Assembly (NCBI GenBank): GCA_020723205.1
Contig: DYJF01000005.1
Location: 1 to 59,023 of the forward strand
Length of the DNA: 59,023 nucleotides
Direction: 5' to 3'
DNA from: Bdellovibrio sp.
GTDB taxonomy: Bacteria > UBA10199 > 2-02-FULL-44-16 > DYJF01
Of this stretch, positions 18,174-26,297 are shown in pieces; positions within the stretch are counted from its first letter, which is position 1; every line of letters begins with the position of its first letter. Below the pieces are notes generated by a model. The model had not been told where the DNA came from. It worked only from the letters and a program-made list of their open reading frames with translations, and ran no database searches. The translations under genes and the position numbers were made by a program.

Positions 18174-18200
18174 TCTTCGACTGTTTAAAAAATATGTTGC
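18174..18200 (-). promoter_or_regulatory. sigma-28-like promoter, weak match
   Basis: Leftward GCAACATA, 11 bases, GTCGAAGA: the same -35-like GCAAC box and spacing as 23604..23630 and 28559..28585, but only 5 of 8 bases match GCCGATAA. It lies about 50 bases before the 67-residue gene. Confidence 0.4.
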
Positions 18201-18288
18201 TATCTTTATCTGACAATTTTAACAACGTGAATCAAATTCCGCGTCCAACTATAACCTATCGTTTTATTTAAGTATTTCTTACATCCAA

Positions 18289-18324
18289 AATAAAACCCCG
18301 GGCTGCTTTCGCAAACCCGGGGCC
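18289..18324. terminator. rho-independent terminator, copy 2 of the 36-bp direct repeat
   Basis: Identical to 16610..16645, including the AATAAAA flank. It lies downstream of the giant TSP3 gene and upstream of the AT-rich cassette. Confidence 0.85.
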
Positions 18325-18346
18325 TCTGGGGGAGTCACTCTATTTT

Positions 18347-18423
18347 CGCCCCTCCTTTGTAAGGAGGGGTCAGGGGAGGTAGATATCTACCCCACCTTTC
18401 CTCCCCTTACAAAGGGGAGGAAT
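18347..18423. repeat. CCCCTCCTTTGTAAGGAGGGG-family inverted repeat
   Basis: CCCCTCCTT-GTAAGGAGGGG on the left and CCTCCCCTTACAAAGGGGAGG on the right, around a GATATC centre; the whole unit can fold into a long hairpin. It ends just before the TSP3 gene stop region. Other copies are at 30859..30879 and 48383..48403. Confidence 0.7.
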
Positions 18424-18431
18424 CATTTCCC

Positions 18432-21400
18432 TCACCTCTTTCTCAAGCAGCGGGATACCGCCCTGTTCACGATCAGGAGAAGTCCCATCAGGTAGATCAT
18501 GGAGGTCGGTGCCGCGTTCGTCCCTGCGACCGTCATGCAACCCTCGCGTCCGCTGGTGGCCGCGCCGATGTTGGCCGAGGGGTTGAAGAACCCGCCGTCG
18601 GTCATTTCATCGTAATCGGGTATGCCGTCGAAGTCGGAGTCGGGCAACTTGGGATCGGTCTCCATCCAACGCCCTTCCACGTCGCGATCGCGCACGCCGT
18701 TGCAGTTCAAGTCTTCGCCGATCCCGCCGATCTGGCCGTCATAGAGGCCGTCGCCGTCGGTGTCGGAGGAGAGCGCGTTCGTTTCGGAGCCGGCGTTGTA
18801 GTCGCCGTTGAGGTTCGAGTCTTCAAGACCGTCGGTGATGCAGTCGCCGTCGGTGTCGTCGTTAGTGGGATCCGTTCCGTAGCGGACCTCGAACCCGTCG
18901 TTCAAGGAGTCGCTGTCCGTATCTGCGGAGAGCGGGTTGGATTCGTGCGACGACTCATCATATATACCGTCGTGGTCGACGTCTTCCTCCCCGTCCTTGA
19001 GCCCGTCGTCATCCGTGTCCGGATTTCTGGGATCCGTGCCGAGGCGGCGCTCCTGAACGTCAGCCAGCCCGTCGCGGTCGGAATCGGCTCCGACCCCGCC
19101 CGCCCCGCAATTGGCCTCGTCGGAGTAGATCGCGTTGAGAGGACAGTAGTCATCCATATCGCCGACGCTGTCGCCGTCCGAGTCGGCCATACAGGGGTTC
19201 GAATCGTTATAAGTGACGACGCCGTTGTACTCGTCTTTGTCGGCAAGGCCGTCGTTGTCGGAGTCCGCCGACGTCGGATCGGAGATGAGGTCGATGCCGC
19301 CCGTGGAGAAGGCATCCAGTTGGGCTATGAGGTCGATGAAGTTGACCGGCACCGTATCGCCGACGATCAAGCTACCCTGAACCTCGATGCCGTCCTGCAG
19401 CGTGTCGCCGTCAGTGTCGGGATTCACCGGGTCCGTATCGAACGTCGCGATATCGGGGCAACCTTCCGCGCCGTGCGAGCCCACCGCGAGGGTGATCGTG
19501 CCGTCGTTGTTGCGGTCCTCGGCCTTGTCGCCCAAGGTGTCGTGATCCGTATCGGCATCCGACGGGTTGGTGGCGATCGGCCAGCCGAATATCTCGTCCT
19601 TATCGGCCACGCCGTCCGTGTCGGAATCCCTCGAAAGGCCATTCGACTCGGTGACGCCGATACCGGCCACGTTGATGACAATGTGGTCGTACTGGCCGTT
19701 CATGTCCTTGTCTTCCACGCAGTCGCGGACAGAGTCGCCGTCGCGATCGAGGAAACAGGAGATTATCTTCTGCGTTTGATAGACGAGCACCGGATCGCAG
19801 CTGTATGCCGTGCGGCCTTCCACGAACTTATCGGATGCGCCGTAGGTCACGGGGCAGACGTCGCTGTCGATCTCGCCCCTCCAGCCGTCCTTCGCGCCGT
19901 CGCCGTCGGTGTCGTCGCTCGCGGCGTTCAGCTTGGTCGTCGTGTCGATGCTGCACGTGCTGTTCGGCGCCTCGACGCAGTTCGGGATACCGTCATGGTC
20001 CAAGTCACCGAAGCAGATCGTGTTGATCTCTTCCCATGACCTGTACTGCGGTCTTCCGTCGGTGCCCATTATGAGGTGCCCTTCGGCATCGGTCTTATAG
20101 TATGCAAGGATGTATTCGCCTTCCTTCTTGAGCGAGTGAGGCGCACGCTCTCCCAGCTCTTCGAAGTCAACGTAGTCGGGATTGACGCCGTAGAGAAGGA
20201 TCGCAGGGCTGCAGGGCAGCGCCGCGCAGGTGTTCGTATCGTCGGCAACCGTCGGGCAGTGGTCCGGATCCGCTACAGTGGCGCATCCGGTCGTTCCGCC
20301 GACAGGGTCAACGGAGCCGTCGCCGTCGCAGAATGCGTCGCCGTCCGTATTGACGTTGAGCATATCCGTTTCGAGGTTATCGGTGTCGTATCTGCCGTTG
20401 AAGTTGGCAGGCGACGTCAGCGCGCCGTGGCGGCAGCGCAGTATCTCAAGGTAAGCGCCTTCCCTCGTGGTGTCGCTGTCGGGCAGGACGTCTCCCCACG
20501 CCTGGGGCTCTTCGATTATCTCGCCGGAGGAATTGCGCTTCACATACCAGTAGCCGTAGCTGATGCCCACGTCGCTTACGCCGAGCGTGCACGTCATCAC
20601 GGTCCGCACTCCGCTCGAATCTCTGGTCGTTATCGGATGCTCGTCCTCAAGACCGCGTCCGAACGTATAGAGCGAGCCCTGTGAAACGCCGCCGCCCAAG
20701 GACCTCAAGAGATCGTCATAGTAGAGGTTTCTGTCTTCCTGATAGTCCTTTCGGCCGTCGTTGTCGGAGTCCTTATCGAGCGGGTTGGGATAGTTGTCGT
20801 TATCCTTGTCGGCCTCCGCTCTGTTCACAACCGTCGCGTCGTCGCAAGGCAGGACCGCGTACACGCCGGGGGAAGTTTCCTTCTTCCAGCTGCCGGACGC
20901 GTCCTTACACATCACTTCCTTGCCGCCACTCATCACTGTGCCGTCGGGTATACCGTCGCGATCGCTGTCGGGATGCTGCCAGCACGTCTCATTGGGATCG
21001 CATACGCAGTTTAAGTTCACGTCCTCGTCGTCGTCGAAGAGTCCGTCGTAATCGCTGTCGAAGCCCGGGGCGGGTGCCCTGCGACCGTCGAAGCTGTACA
21101 GACCGTTGTTCGTCTGGCAGGCCGAAACACTCTGGAAGCCGTTCGCCATGCCGCCGTCACCCGGGCCGGACCCGCCTCCTGGGCCTACCGAGCCCAAGTT
21201 TCTGTCCACGCACCATCCTTCAGTGCCGCGAACGCTTGCGGGATCGACCTGCGCGATGCGCAAATACCTCGGCTGTCCCATCCTTCCGCCGGCCCCTTCG
21301 GGCACGAGGGCGACCTCTTCCAGCGCGCCCTTCTTGAAGTAGGCGGAGATGTAGCCCGCGAGTGACGCGCGCGTTCCGAGACCCACGTTCCTCACGTCGT

Positions 21401-22391
21401 TCCACGCGCCGATGTATCCGTAGAATCCGTCGCGGCCGTAGATCTGGATGCGGGTCGCAACGTTGGATGCCGTCTTTTCGCAAAGATCCGAGCCGTCGTC
21501 CTCGATGACCCAGCCGCGCACCCATATGTAGTTGTCGGTGCTCAATCCCGTGGGGTCAGGAAGTTCGATCATCTGCTTCATTACTATCTTCACCTTGGAC
21601 GCGTCGTTCTTGAAATATTTGCTCACCGAAGGCAGAGAGATGGAGAACTTGTTGCCGGAGGTCGGCACAAAGAGACCGTGGTCGTCCGTCGCTCCAACAG
21701 GCGCGTCCATGGGCTCAAGGAACGCGTTCGAGAGTGAATCGGCGGAGATGCCCTGAAACACAATGCCGTAGCCGGAGACACCCCTCACCTCTGAATCCGC
21801 GGATATCTTGCTGCCGGTGGATTCCGCTCCGAAGACAAAACCGTCGGAGCCGCCGGAGGTGATATGGACGTTCTTCATCTCGACATTGGCGTCGTTCATA
21901 CAGATCGCCGCCTTGCCGGACGGAACGTTCGTGATCTCTATGTTCTCGAGCTTCACGTAGGGCGCGTTGATGGTGATGAGGCATTCCTCGTCGCCGCCTT
22001 CGAAGTTGTAGGCGTCGATCCTGACGATGCCGCCTGTCGCTTCCGAGTCACCGATTATGGTGAAGACCTGCGACATGCCGCCGCCCCAGTTGATGACCAT
22101 CGGCTTCCTTATGGCGATGGTATCTCCGTCGGGCTTCAGGATTATCGTCTTCAGGCATGCCCCTTCGCTGTGTCCGCCGCCCAAGTTGGCATGGAAGATC
22201 GCGCGCTTCAATGAAAGCGCCGTCGGATCGGAGGTGGTCATCTGCCAGAGATGGCTTGTGACCGTGCACTCCTCGCGCGACATGTTGCCGCTGTCATAGG
22301 GCAGATCGGCGAAGAGGACTTTGGGCACGGCCAGCACTACGATCAGCGCCGCCATTCCCATCATCACGTTAATTATCCTTTTCGAACTCAT
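18432..22391 (-). CDS. giant secreted TSP3-repeat / beta-helix surface protein
   Basis: 1319 residues from MSSKRIINVMMG (GGGGAGG seven bases upstream decides this ATG). Signal peptide about 1-28. Residues about 60-240 look like a right-handed beta-helix (VKLENIEITNV, VEMKNVHITSGGSDGFVFG). From about residue 430 to 1280 the chain is dominated by Asp-rich TSP3 calcium loops (DSDGDGLxDxxE type), separated by Cys-containing inserts. The end is GCMTVAG, a hydrophobic helix (MIYLMGLLLIVNRAV) and RCLRKR, resembling a C-terminal sorting/anchor signal. It follows the barrel gene by 42 bases, so they are probably co-transcribed. Likely a calcium-stabilised surface protein; ligand unknown. Confidence 0.8.
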   Translation of the reverse strand: MSSKRIINVMMGMAALIVVLAVPKVLFADLPYDSGNMSREECTVTSHLWQMTTSDPTALSLKRAIFHANLGGGHSEGACLKTIILKPDGDTIAIRKPMVINWGGGMSQVFTIIGDSEATGGIVRIDAYNFEGGDEECLITINAPYVKLENIEITNVPSGKAAICMNDANVEMKNVHITSGGSDGFVFGAESTGSKISADSEVRGVSGYGIVFQGISADSLSNAFLEPMDAPVGATDDHGLFVPTSGNKFSISLPSVSKYFKNDASKVKIVMKQMIELPDPTGLSTDNYIWVRGWVIEDDGSDLCEKTASNVATRIQIYGRDGFYGYIGAWNDVRNVGLGTRASLAGYISAYFKKGALEEVALVPEGAGGRMGQPRYLRIAQVDPASVRGTEGWCVDRNLGSVGPGGGSGPGDGGMANGFQSVSACQTNNGLYSFDGRRAPAPGFDSDYDGLFDDDEDVNLNCVCDPNETCWQHPDSDRDGIPDGTVMSGGKEVMCKDASGSWKKETSPGVYAVLPCDDATVVNRAEADKDNDNYPNPLDKDSDNDGRKDYQEDRNLYYDDLLRSLGGGVSQGSLYTFGRGLEDEHPITTRDSSGVRTVMTCTLGVSDVGISYGYWYVKRNSSGEIIEEPQAWGDVLPDSDTTREGAYLEILRCRHGALTSPANFNGRYDTDNLETDMLNVNTDGDAFCDGDGSVDPVGGTTGCATVADPDHCPTVADDTNTCAALPCSPAILLYGVNPDYVDFEELGERAPHSLKKEGEYILAYYKTDAEGHLIMGTDGRPQYRSWEEINTICFGDLDHDGIPNCVEAPNSTCSIDTTTKLNAASDDTDGDGAKDGWRGEIDSDVCPVTYGASDKFVEGRTAYSCDPVLVYQTQKIISCFLDRDGDSVRDCVEDKDMNGQYDHIVINVAGIGVTESNGLSRDSDTDGVADKDEIFGWPIATNPSDADTDHDTLGDKAEDRNNDGTITLAVGSHGAEGCPDIATFDTDPVNPDTDGDTLQDGIEVQGSLIVGDTVPVNFIDLIAQLDAFSTGGIDLISDPTSADSDNDGLADKDEYNGVVTYNDSNPCMADSDGDSVGDMDDYCPLNAIYSDEANCGAGGVGADSDRDGLADVQERRLGTDPRNPDTDDDGLKDGEEDVDHDGIYDESSHESNPLSADTDSDSLNDGFEVRYGTDPTNDDTDGDCITDGLEDSNLNGDYNAGSETNALSSDTDGDGLYDGQIGGIGEDLNCNGVRDRDVEGRWMETDPKLPDSDFDGIPDYDEMTDGGFFNPSANIGAATSGREGCMTVAGTNAAPTSMIYLMGLLLIVNRAVSRCLRKR

Positions 22392-22433
22392 TGGGTACCT
22401 CCCCAAAAATTACCCCCCAGGGTAATCGTTATC

Positions 22434-23519
22434 TTACAGTCCAAACAACATGCCGAAACCAAGGTTGAGAACGTTGGGCGAGAACGCGATGTCCTGCCTC
22501 GTCTGATTGTCTATCGACGTGCGCTCGTAGTAACCGATGCTCGTGATGTCGCGCATATACTCGAGGTCGAGGTGCAGCCCGACCTTCTCGGAGACCTGGA
22601 AACCCACACGCAGGCCGGCTACGAACTGCATGAGCCCGTGACCGAAATCCATGATGGGGCCGGACATCGGCGTGATGATACCGGAGTCGCCGCCTACGCC
22701 CCAGCGATAGCCGCCGCCGAAGCCCAAATACGGCATGAGGGATACCTTCTTCTCCGCCGAGACAACTATATCGACGCCGAGCAGGGCGTGGACCGTGAAG
22801 TCAATGAGGTCCGCGTTCCTCGGTTCGGTCGTTCCCTCGACGTTGGTCATCTCCGCCATTCTGGAATAGATCAGGTTGGCCATGAGGCCTATCACGAAGC
22901 TGTCGCCGCGGCTGTCGATGCCGAAACCATATTGCCAGCCGCCCGACAATCCGCCCTGGAAGGACATGCAGCTGTGGGCCGCGTTGATGTCGGGATCTTC
23001 GCCGGAATATTCGGAGGGCCAGTCGCCGCCTTCCACGCACGTATTATCGCCGAAGCTCAAGAAGTTCAATTTGAGCATAAGCGGAAAATGATGGCCTGCT
23101 GTTGAAAATTCCGGGGCTTCTTCCTCTTCCGTGCCTTCGGCTGGCGCTGCCGCCGTGGCCGGAGCTGCGGCAGGGGCCGCTGCGGGCGCTGCCGCCGGAG
23201 CGGATGTTCCCGGTGCCGGTGGTTCGTTACCCGCGATGACCGCCGTGGCTACCGCCTCTGATTCCGCAGCGCTGTATCCAAGCGCGCCCCAGTGATTCAC
23301 GTCGGACATAAGAGTCTGCAACCCTTGCGGCCAAGTGGAATAGGCCGGCAAAGCCGGGGCCGGTTCCGGCACGACGCAGATTCCGTCGGTCACCGTCGGA
23401 CAAACCGTCTGACAGAGATCTTCCGACTGATTGCTCGGACAATAATCCATTCCGATGCCCGCGTTTAACAATTGCCCTGCCGGAGTGTTGTTGCTGACTA
23501 TCTGACCGCCTGAAAACAT
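22434..23519 (-). CDS. outer-membrane-barrel-like protein with no signal peptide
   Basis: 361 residues. Good ribosome site (AGGAGG). The N-terminus MFSGGQIVSNNTP has no Sec signal. Residues 27-48 hold four Cys (CPSN, DLCQTVC, GIC). A Pro/Ala linker with PAAA repeats spans about 100-130, then EEEE. From about 143 the sequence alternates like a beta-barrel (FPLMLKLNFLSFG, GGWQYGFGIDSRGDSFVIGLMANL, VSLMPYLGFGGGYRWGV, VGLHLDLEYMRDIT) and ends GFGMLFGL. How a barrel reaches the outer membrane without a signal is unclear; an unrecognised export route or a start further upstream are alternatives, the latter unlikely given the ribosome site. Confidence 0.65.
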   Translation of the reverse strand: MFSGGQIVSNNTPAGQLLNAGIGMDYCPSNQSEDLCQTVCPTVTDGICVVPEPAPALPAYSTWPQGLQTLMSDVNHWGALGYSAAESEAVATAVIAGNEPPAPGTSAPAAAPAAAPAAAPATAAAPAEGTEEEEAPEFSTAGHHFPLMLKLNFLSFGDNTCVEGGDWPSEYSGEDPDINAAHSCMSFQGGLSGGWQYGFGIDSRGDSFVIGLMANLIYSRMAEMTNVEGTTEPRNADLIDFTVHALLGVDIVVSAEKKVSLMPYLGFGGGYRWGVGGDSGIITPMSGPIMDFGHGLMQFVAGLRVGFQVSEKVGLHLDLEYMRDITSIGYYERTSIDNQTRQDIAFSPNVLNLGFGMLFGL

Positions 23520-23603
23520 AATTACCTCCTAAAAATTTTTCCCCCGAAGCGTTTTTACTCCCCTAAAACATTACTAAACAAGGATTCTTTGCCTCCATAC
23601 CTA

Positions 23604-23630
23604 TTATCGGCGGCCTTTAAAAAAAGTTGC
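23604..23630 (-). promoter_or_regulatory. sigma-28-like promoter
   Basis: Leftward GCAACTTT, exactly 11 bases, GCCGATAA. GCCGATAA is the textbook FliA -10; the -35 matches TAAAGTTT at five of eight positions. The leader to the barrel gene ATG would be about 80 bases. The site at 28559..28585 has the identical two boxes and spacing. Confidence 0.6.
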
Positions 23631-23852
23631 GTAATTTTATAAGACCTGAGACCTGAGACCTGAGACCGTAGACCAAATGCGCTTGGATATCAGCTGGTTG
23701 CATGAGAGCGAGTGTACACGTTTTTTAGCGCAAAATGGCCTTTCTGTGGTGGGTACGACGCGTTAATTATGACGATATTCGTTTCGAACCTGGCACCTTT
23801 TTCAGTGAAGATAATTTGTTTATATATCCATATGTTAAGGCCTATCCTTAAA
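23631..23852. other. intergenic stretch with one partial repeat, otherwise nothing recognised
   Basis: Contains a GAGACC-type iterated repeat (23641..23676, three AGACCTG words) and then about 175 bases without an open frame, hairpin or promoter that I can support. Confidence 0.5.
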
Positions 23853-24824
23853 TTAGAAGTTCATGAGTCTGAAGCCCATGTCCAGTGAAAAAAGCAGAGA
23901 ATGTTGTGGAAGCGGCGTGTCAGTGACCGTGGCGGAGTATGCCAAGCCGAGTCCCATGGTGAACCCTTCGATCGGCCATATCATGAGCTTGAGCCCGGAA
24001 CCCAACCCGATCTGGACCTCTGCACCCATGTTATCCGTCCAGTTACCAGGAGATACTTGAACCTCTTCATCCGCCCAGAATGTTCCAATATTGAAGTCGG
24101 CAAAGAGCCTCACTCCGAACGTCGCCGAAATGACGAAATAATAGCCCGCGTCTGCGAATCCCATGGCGCCGTAGACCGTGCCCGCTTCCCTCCCTGTTTC
24201 TCCCAGATTCACACCTTGAGATGTCGTGGGCATAAAGATGACGCGGCCTCCGAAAAGTCCGTAAAAACCGTTCGCCGCCTGCCCTCCCAGCGCGAGATCG
24301 ACGGTCCACGGCTGCTCGAAGGTGTCATAGGATAACATCCCTATCTTCGCCGCAAACTCGAGCCAGAGGCCGGCAGGCGTGTTGAACAGGTCCTCGTCTA
24401 TCGCTATCTCGGGCCTGCACGCCTCCGGGTCCCGGGGGGGCGTGTATTCGTGGAGCGTCATTATGCGCTCGTAGGCGTCCCGCACTTCGTCGGCGCAATA
24501 TCCGAAGCGATATACGAAGGAAAAATCCTGCGTCTCGGGGTCAGTGCTCGCGAGAATGGAGCGAAGCTCCTCTCCAAGCGCATCGAATGAGCCGGGAAGA
24601 CGCGACATCCTCACCTCCGGCGGAGATGAGGGATCGCATACGGGGTCCTCCAAATGCTTGCAGGGGCAGCCGCAATACTCCGATACTGCGCCGCCAAGGG
24701 CGATGGCCATCACCTCGCACTCATCCCTCACTTCGCGCTCGCCGCCCTCCGGCACAGGGAAGTTCGGCCCGCAGGTCATGCCTACGAGCACTCTGATCGC
24801 GGGATTGCTGTAATCAATCGGCAT
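23853..24824 (-). CDS. Cys-rich N-terminus plus outer-membrane-barrel-like protein
   Basis: 323 residues, no signal peptide (MPIDYSNPAIRVLVG). Residues 15-60 carry many Cys (MTCGPNF, DECEV, YCGCPCKHLEDPVC). From about residue 150 to the end the pattern is beta-barrel-like (LWLEFAAKIGMLSYD, VYGAMGFADAGYYFVISATFGVRLFADFNIG), ending in SLDMGFRLMNF with a terminal Phe, as outer-membrane porin-like proteins do. It follows the coiled-coil gene by nine bases. No family name can be given. Confidence 0.6.
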   Translation of the reverse strand: MPIDYSNPAIRVLVGMTCGPNFPVPEGGEREVRDECEVMAIALGGAVSEYCGCPCKHLEDPVCDPSSPPEVRMSRLPGSFDALGEELRSILASTDPETQDFSFVYRFGYCADEVRDAYERIMTLHEYTPPRDPEACRPEIAIDEDLFNTPAGLWLEFAAKIGMLSYDTFEQPWTVDLALGGQAANGFYGLFGGRVIFMPTTSQGVNLGETGREAGTVYGAMGFADAGYYFVISATFGVRLFADFNIGTFWADEEVQVSPGNWTDNMGAEVQIGLGSGLKLMIWPIEGFTMGLGLAYSATVTDTPLPQHSLLFSLDMGFRLMNF

Positions 24825-24833
24825 TCGTGTCCC

Positions 24834-26273
24834 TTATTTTTCCTCGACGACAGTGACGGCCACGCGGTTGTCGTCTATGAGCGCGAAGTTCAGTCGTATA
24901 TGATAATAATGCACGAGGCACGGCAGGGAGACTTTTTTCATTATCTCCTGCGCCATCCATTGCGCGATGTTGCCGTACGTTACGCGCTCCTCCTGTGTAG
25001 GAGCCGCGTACGTGATGCGCATGTCGGTGACGCGCCTCTCGTCGTTCGCGAACAGCTCGAAATCGGCCTCGAAGGATGCGGGGAAATCGAATTCCCCGGC
25101 TCTAAGCTCCGCTATGAGCCGCGTATAGACGTCTCCCGCGGCGGTCATGATCGCCGCTTCAAGCTCGTCCCTGTCGCGCGGCGGGGATGAATCCTCATAT
25201 TCGGCCGTCGCCTCGAACACGTCCACGATCTCGGAGGGGTCAGGGGAGCCGCAGAGCTCGGCGGCATCCGGCACGGGTATTATGTCGCGCATCTCGGGGA
25301 TAAGAAGTCCAAGACCGCGCAGTGTCTGCGGCGCCACGTTCTGCGCCGCTTCCTGCGCGCCTCTCACGGCGTCGCGGGCGCGCATCTGTGCGTCGGCCAC
25401 GAAGGAGAGCGAATCCTCGATAGAGGAGACGCCGGAAGCGCCCTGCACCTCGCAGATGCGCATGACCTGCCCCAAGCCCATCGCCAGCCAGTTCGCGTAG
25501 GCGTTCATCGCGAGCCACGCGTTCCTTATGGCCTTTATCGCCTCCTGCTCCGCCGCTTCGTCTGGGGTAACGAAGATGACGATACCGTCGGCCGGAGCGG
25601 TTATCTCTTCCGTCATGATCTCGATCGCCGGGTTCAAGTCCTCCCGCGGTTCGCCCGCCGCGGCGCTCTCGGCCACGCGCTGATCGAGGTAATTCGAAAG
25701 GGTCGCTATCTGAACTTCGGTGAGAGGGAGATCGCCCAGCATGCGCTTCAAGTCGCGCGCGCTTCGCTCGCTTATCTGCGTGTTCTCAAATTCCTGCACG
25801 AGTATGCCCAAGAGCCGGCGCTGCAACCCTTCGGTCAGGGCCGCGGCCACTATCAAAAGTTCCTGCACTTCGGGATTCGCCGGCATTTCGGAGAGCCGCC
25901 TCGTCAGGCGGTCAAGCGTTCTTAGGCCCTCCACCGCCTTGTTGGCAAAACGGCTGCGCCTGCTCCTCGATATCTCCTCCTCTTCGGGATTTGGCATCGC
26001 ATCCAGATCGGCCTGAACCTCGTTTATCTCCCCCCTGTATCTCGCGATGCGCGGCCCCAGACGCTCCATATCGTTCTGCGCCCGCTGCATGCGCTCTATG
26101 GCCTCCTGCGCGCGGGCAAGCGCGGCTTCACGCTGGGCCTGAAGCAGGCGTTCGGTCGCCTCCTGCGCACGTGCCAGGGCCGCTTCGCGCTGCGCGTCGG
26201 ACGCGTCCTGCCGCTCTTCAGTTGAAGGAATCTCCGGCGGCGACTGCTTCGCCAGTCTTACTTCGAGTCCCAT
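24834..26273 (-). CDS. coiled-coil protein with 19-residue repeats
   Basis: 479 residues, no signal peptide. Residues about 25-65 contain two copies of the unit AQREAALARAQEAIERMQR, the same unit as in the next upstream gene. Long charged helices follow (about 70-200), then an Ala/Glu-rich helical middle. The C-terminal 110 residues (FPASFEADFELFANDERRVTDMRI and after) loosely resemble TolA/TonB C-terminal folds; that is inference. Co-directional and tightly spaced with both neighbours. Confidence 0.6.
   Translation of the reverse strand: MGLEVRLAKQSPPEIPSTEERQDASDAQREAALARAQEATERLLQAQREAALARAQEAIERMQRAQNDMERLGPRIARYRGEINEVQADLDAMPNPEEEEISRSRRSRFANKAVEGLRTLDRLTRRLSEMPANPEVQELLIVAAALTEGLQRRLLGILVQEFENTQISERSARDLKRMLGDLPLTEVQIATLSNYLDQRVAESAAAGEPREDLNPAIEIMTEEITAPADGIVIFVTPDEAAEQEAIKAIRNAWLAMNAYANWLAMGLGQVMRICEVQGASGVSSIEDSLSFVADAQMRARDAVRGAQEAAQNVAPQTLRGLGLLIPEMRDIIPVPDAAELCGSPDPSEIVDVFEATAEYEDSSPPRDRDELEAAIMTAAGDVYTRLIAELRAGEFDFPASFEADFELFANDERRVTDMRITYAAPTQEERVTYGNIAQWMAQEIMKKVSLPCLVHYYHIRLNFALIDDNRVAVTVVEEK
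26085..26205. repeat. 57-bp coding tandem repeat, two copies
   Basis: Two adjacent degenerate copies of a 57-base unit encoding AQREAALARAQEA plus ERxxx; homologous to the repeat in the neighbouring gene at 28141..28298. Confidence 0.6.
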
Positions 26274-26297
26274 AACCCTGCCCCTTATTCTTAACCG

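Noticed and set aside
18945..20039. 364-codon rightward open frame opposite the TSP3 repeats
   Set aside because: Caused by the periodic Asp-rich codons of the TSP3 gene (GTC-rich complement gives a Val/Arg-rich pseudo-protein).
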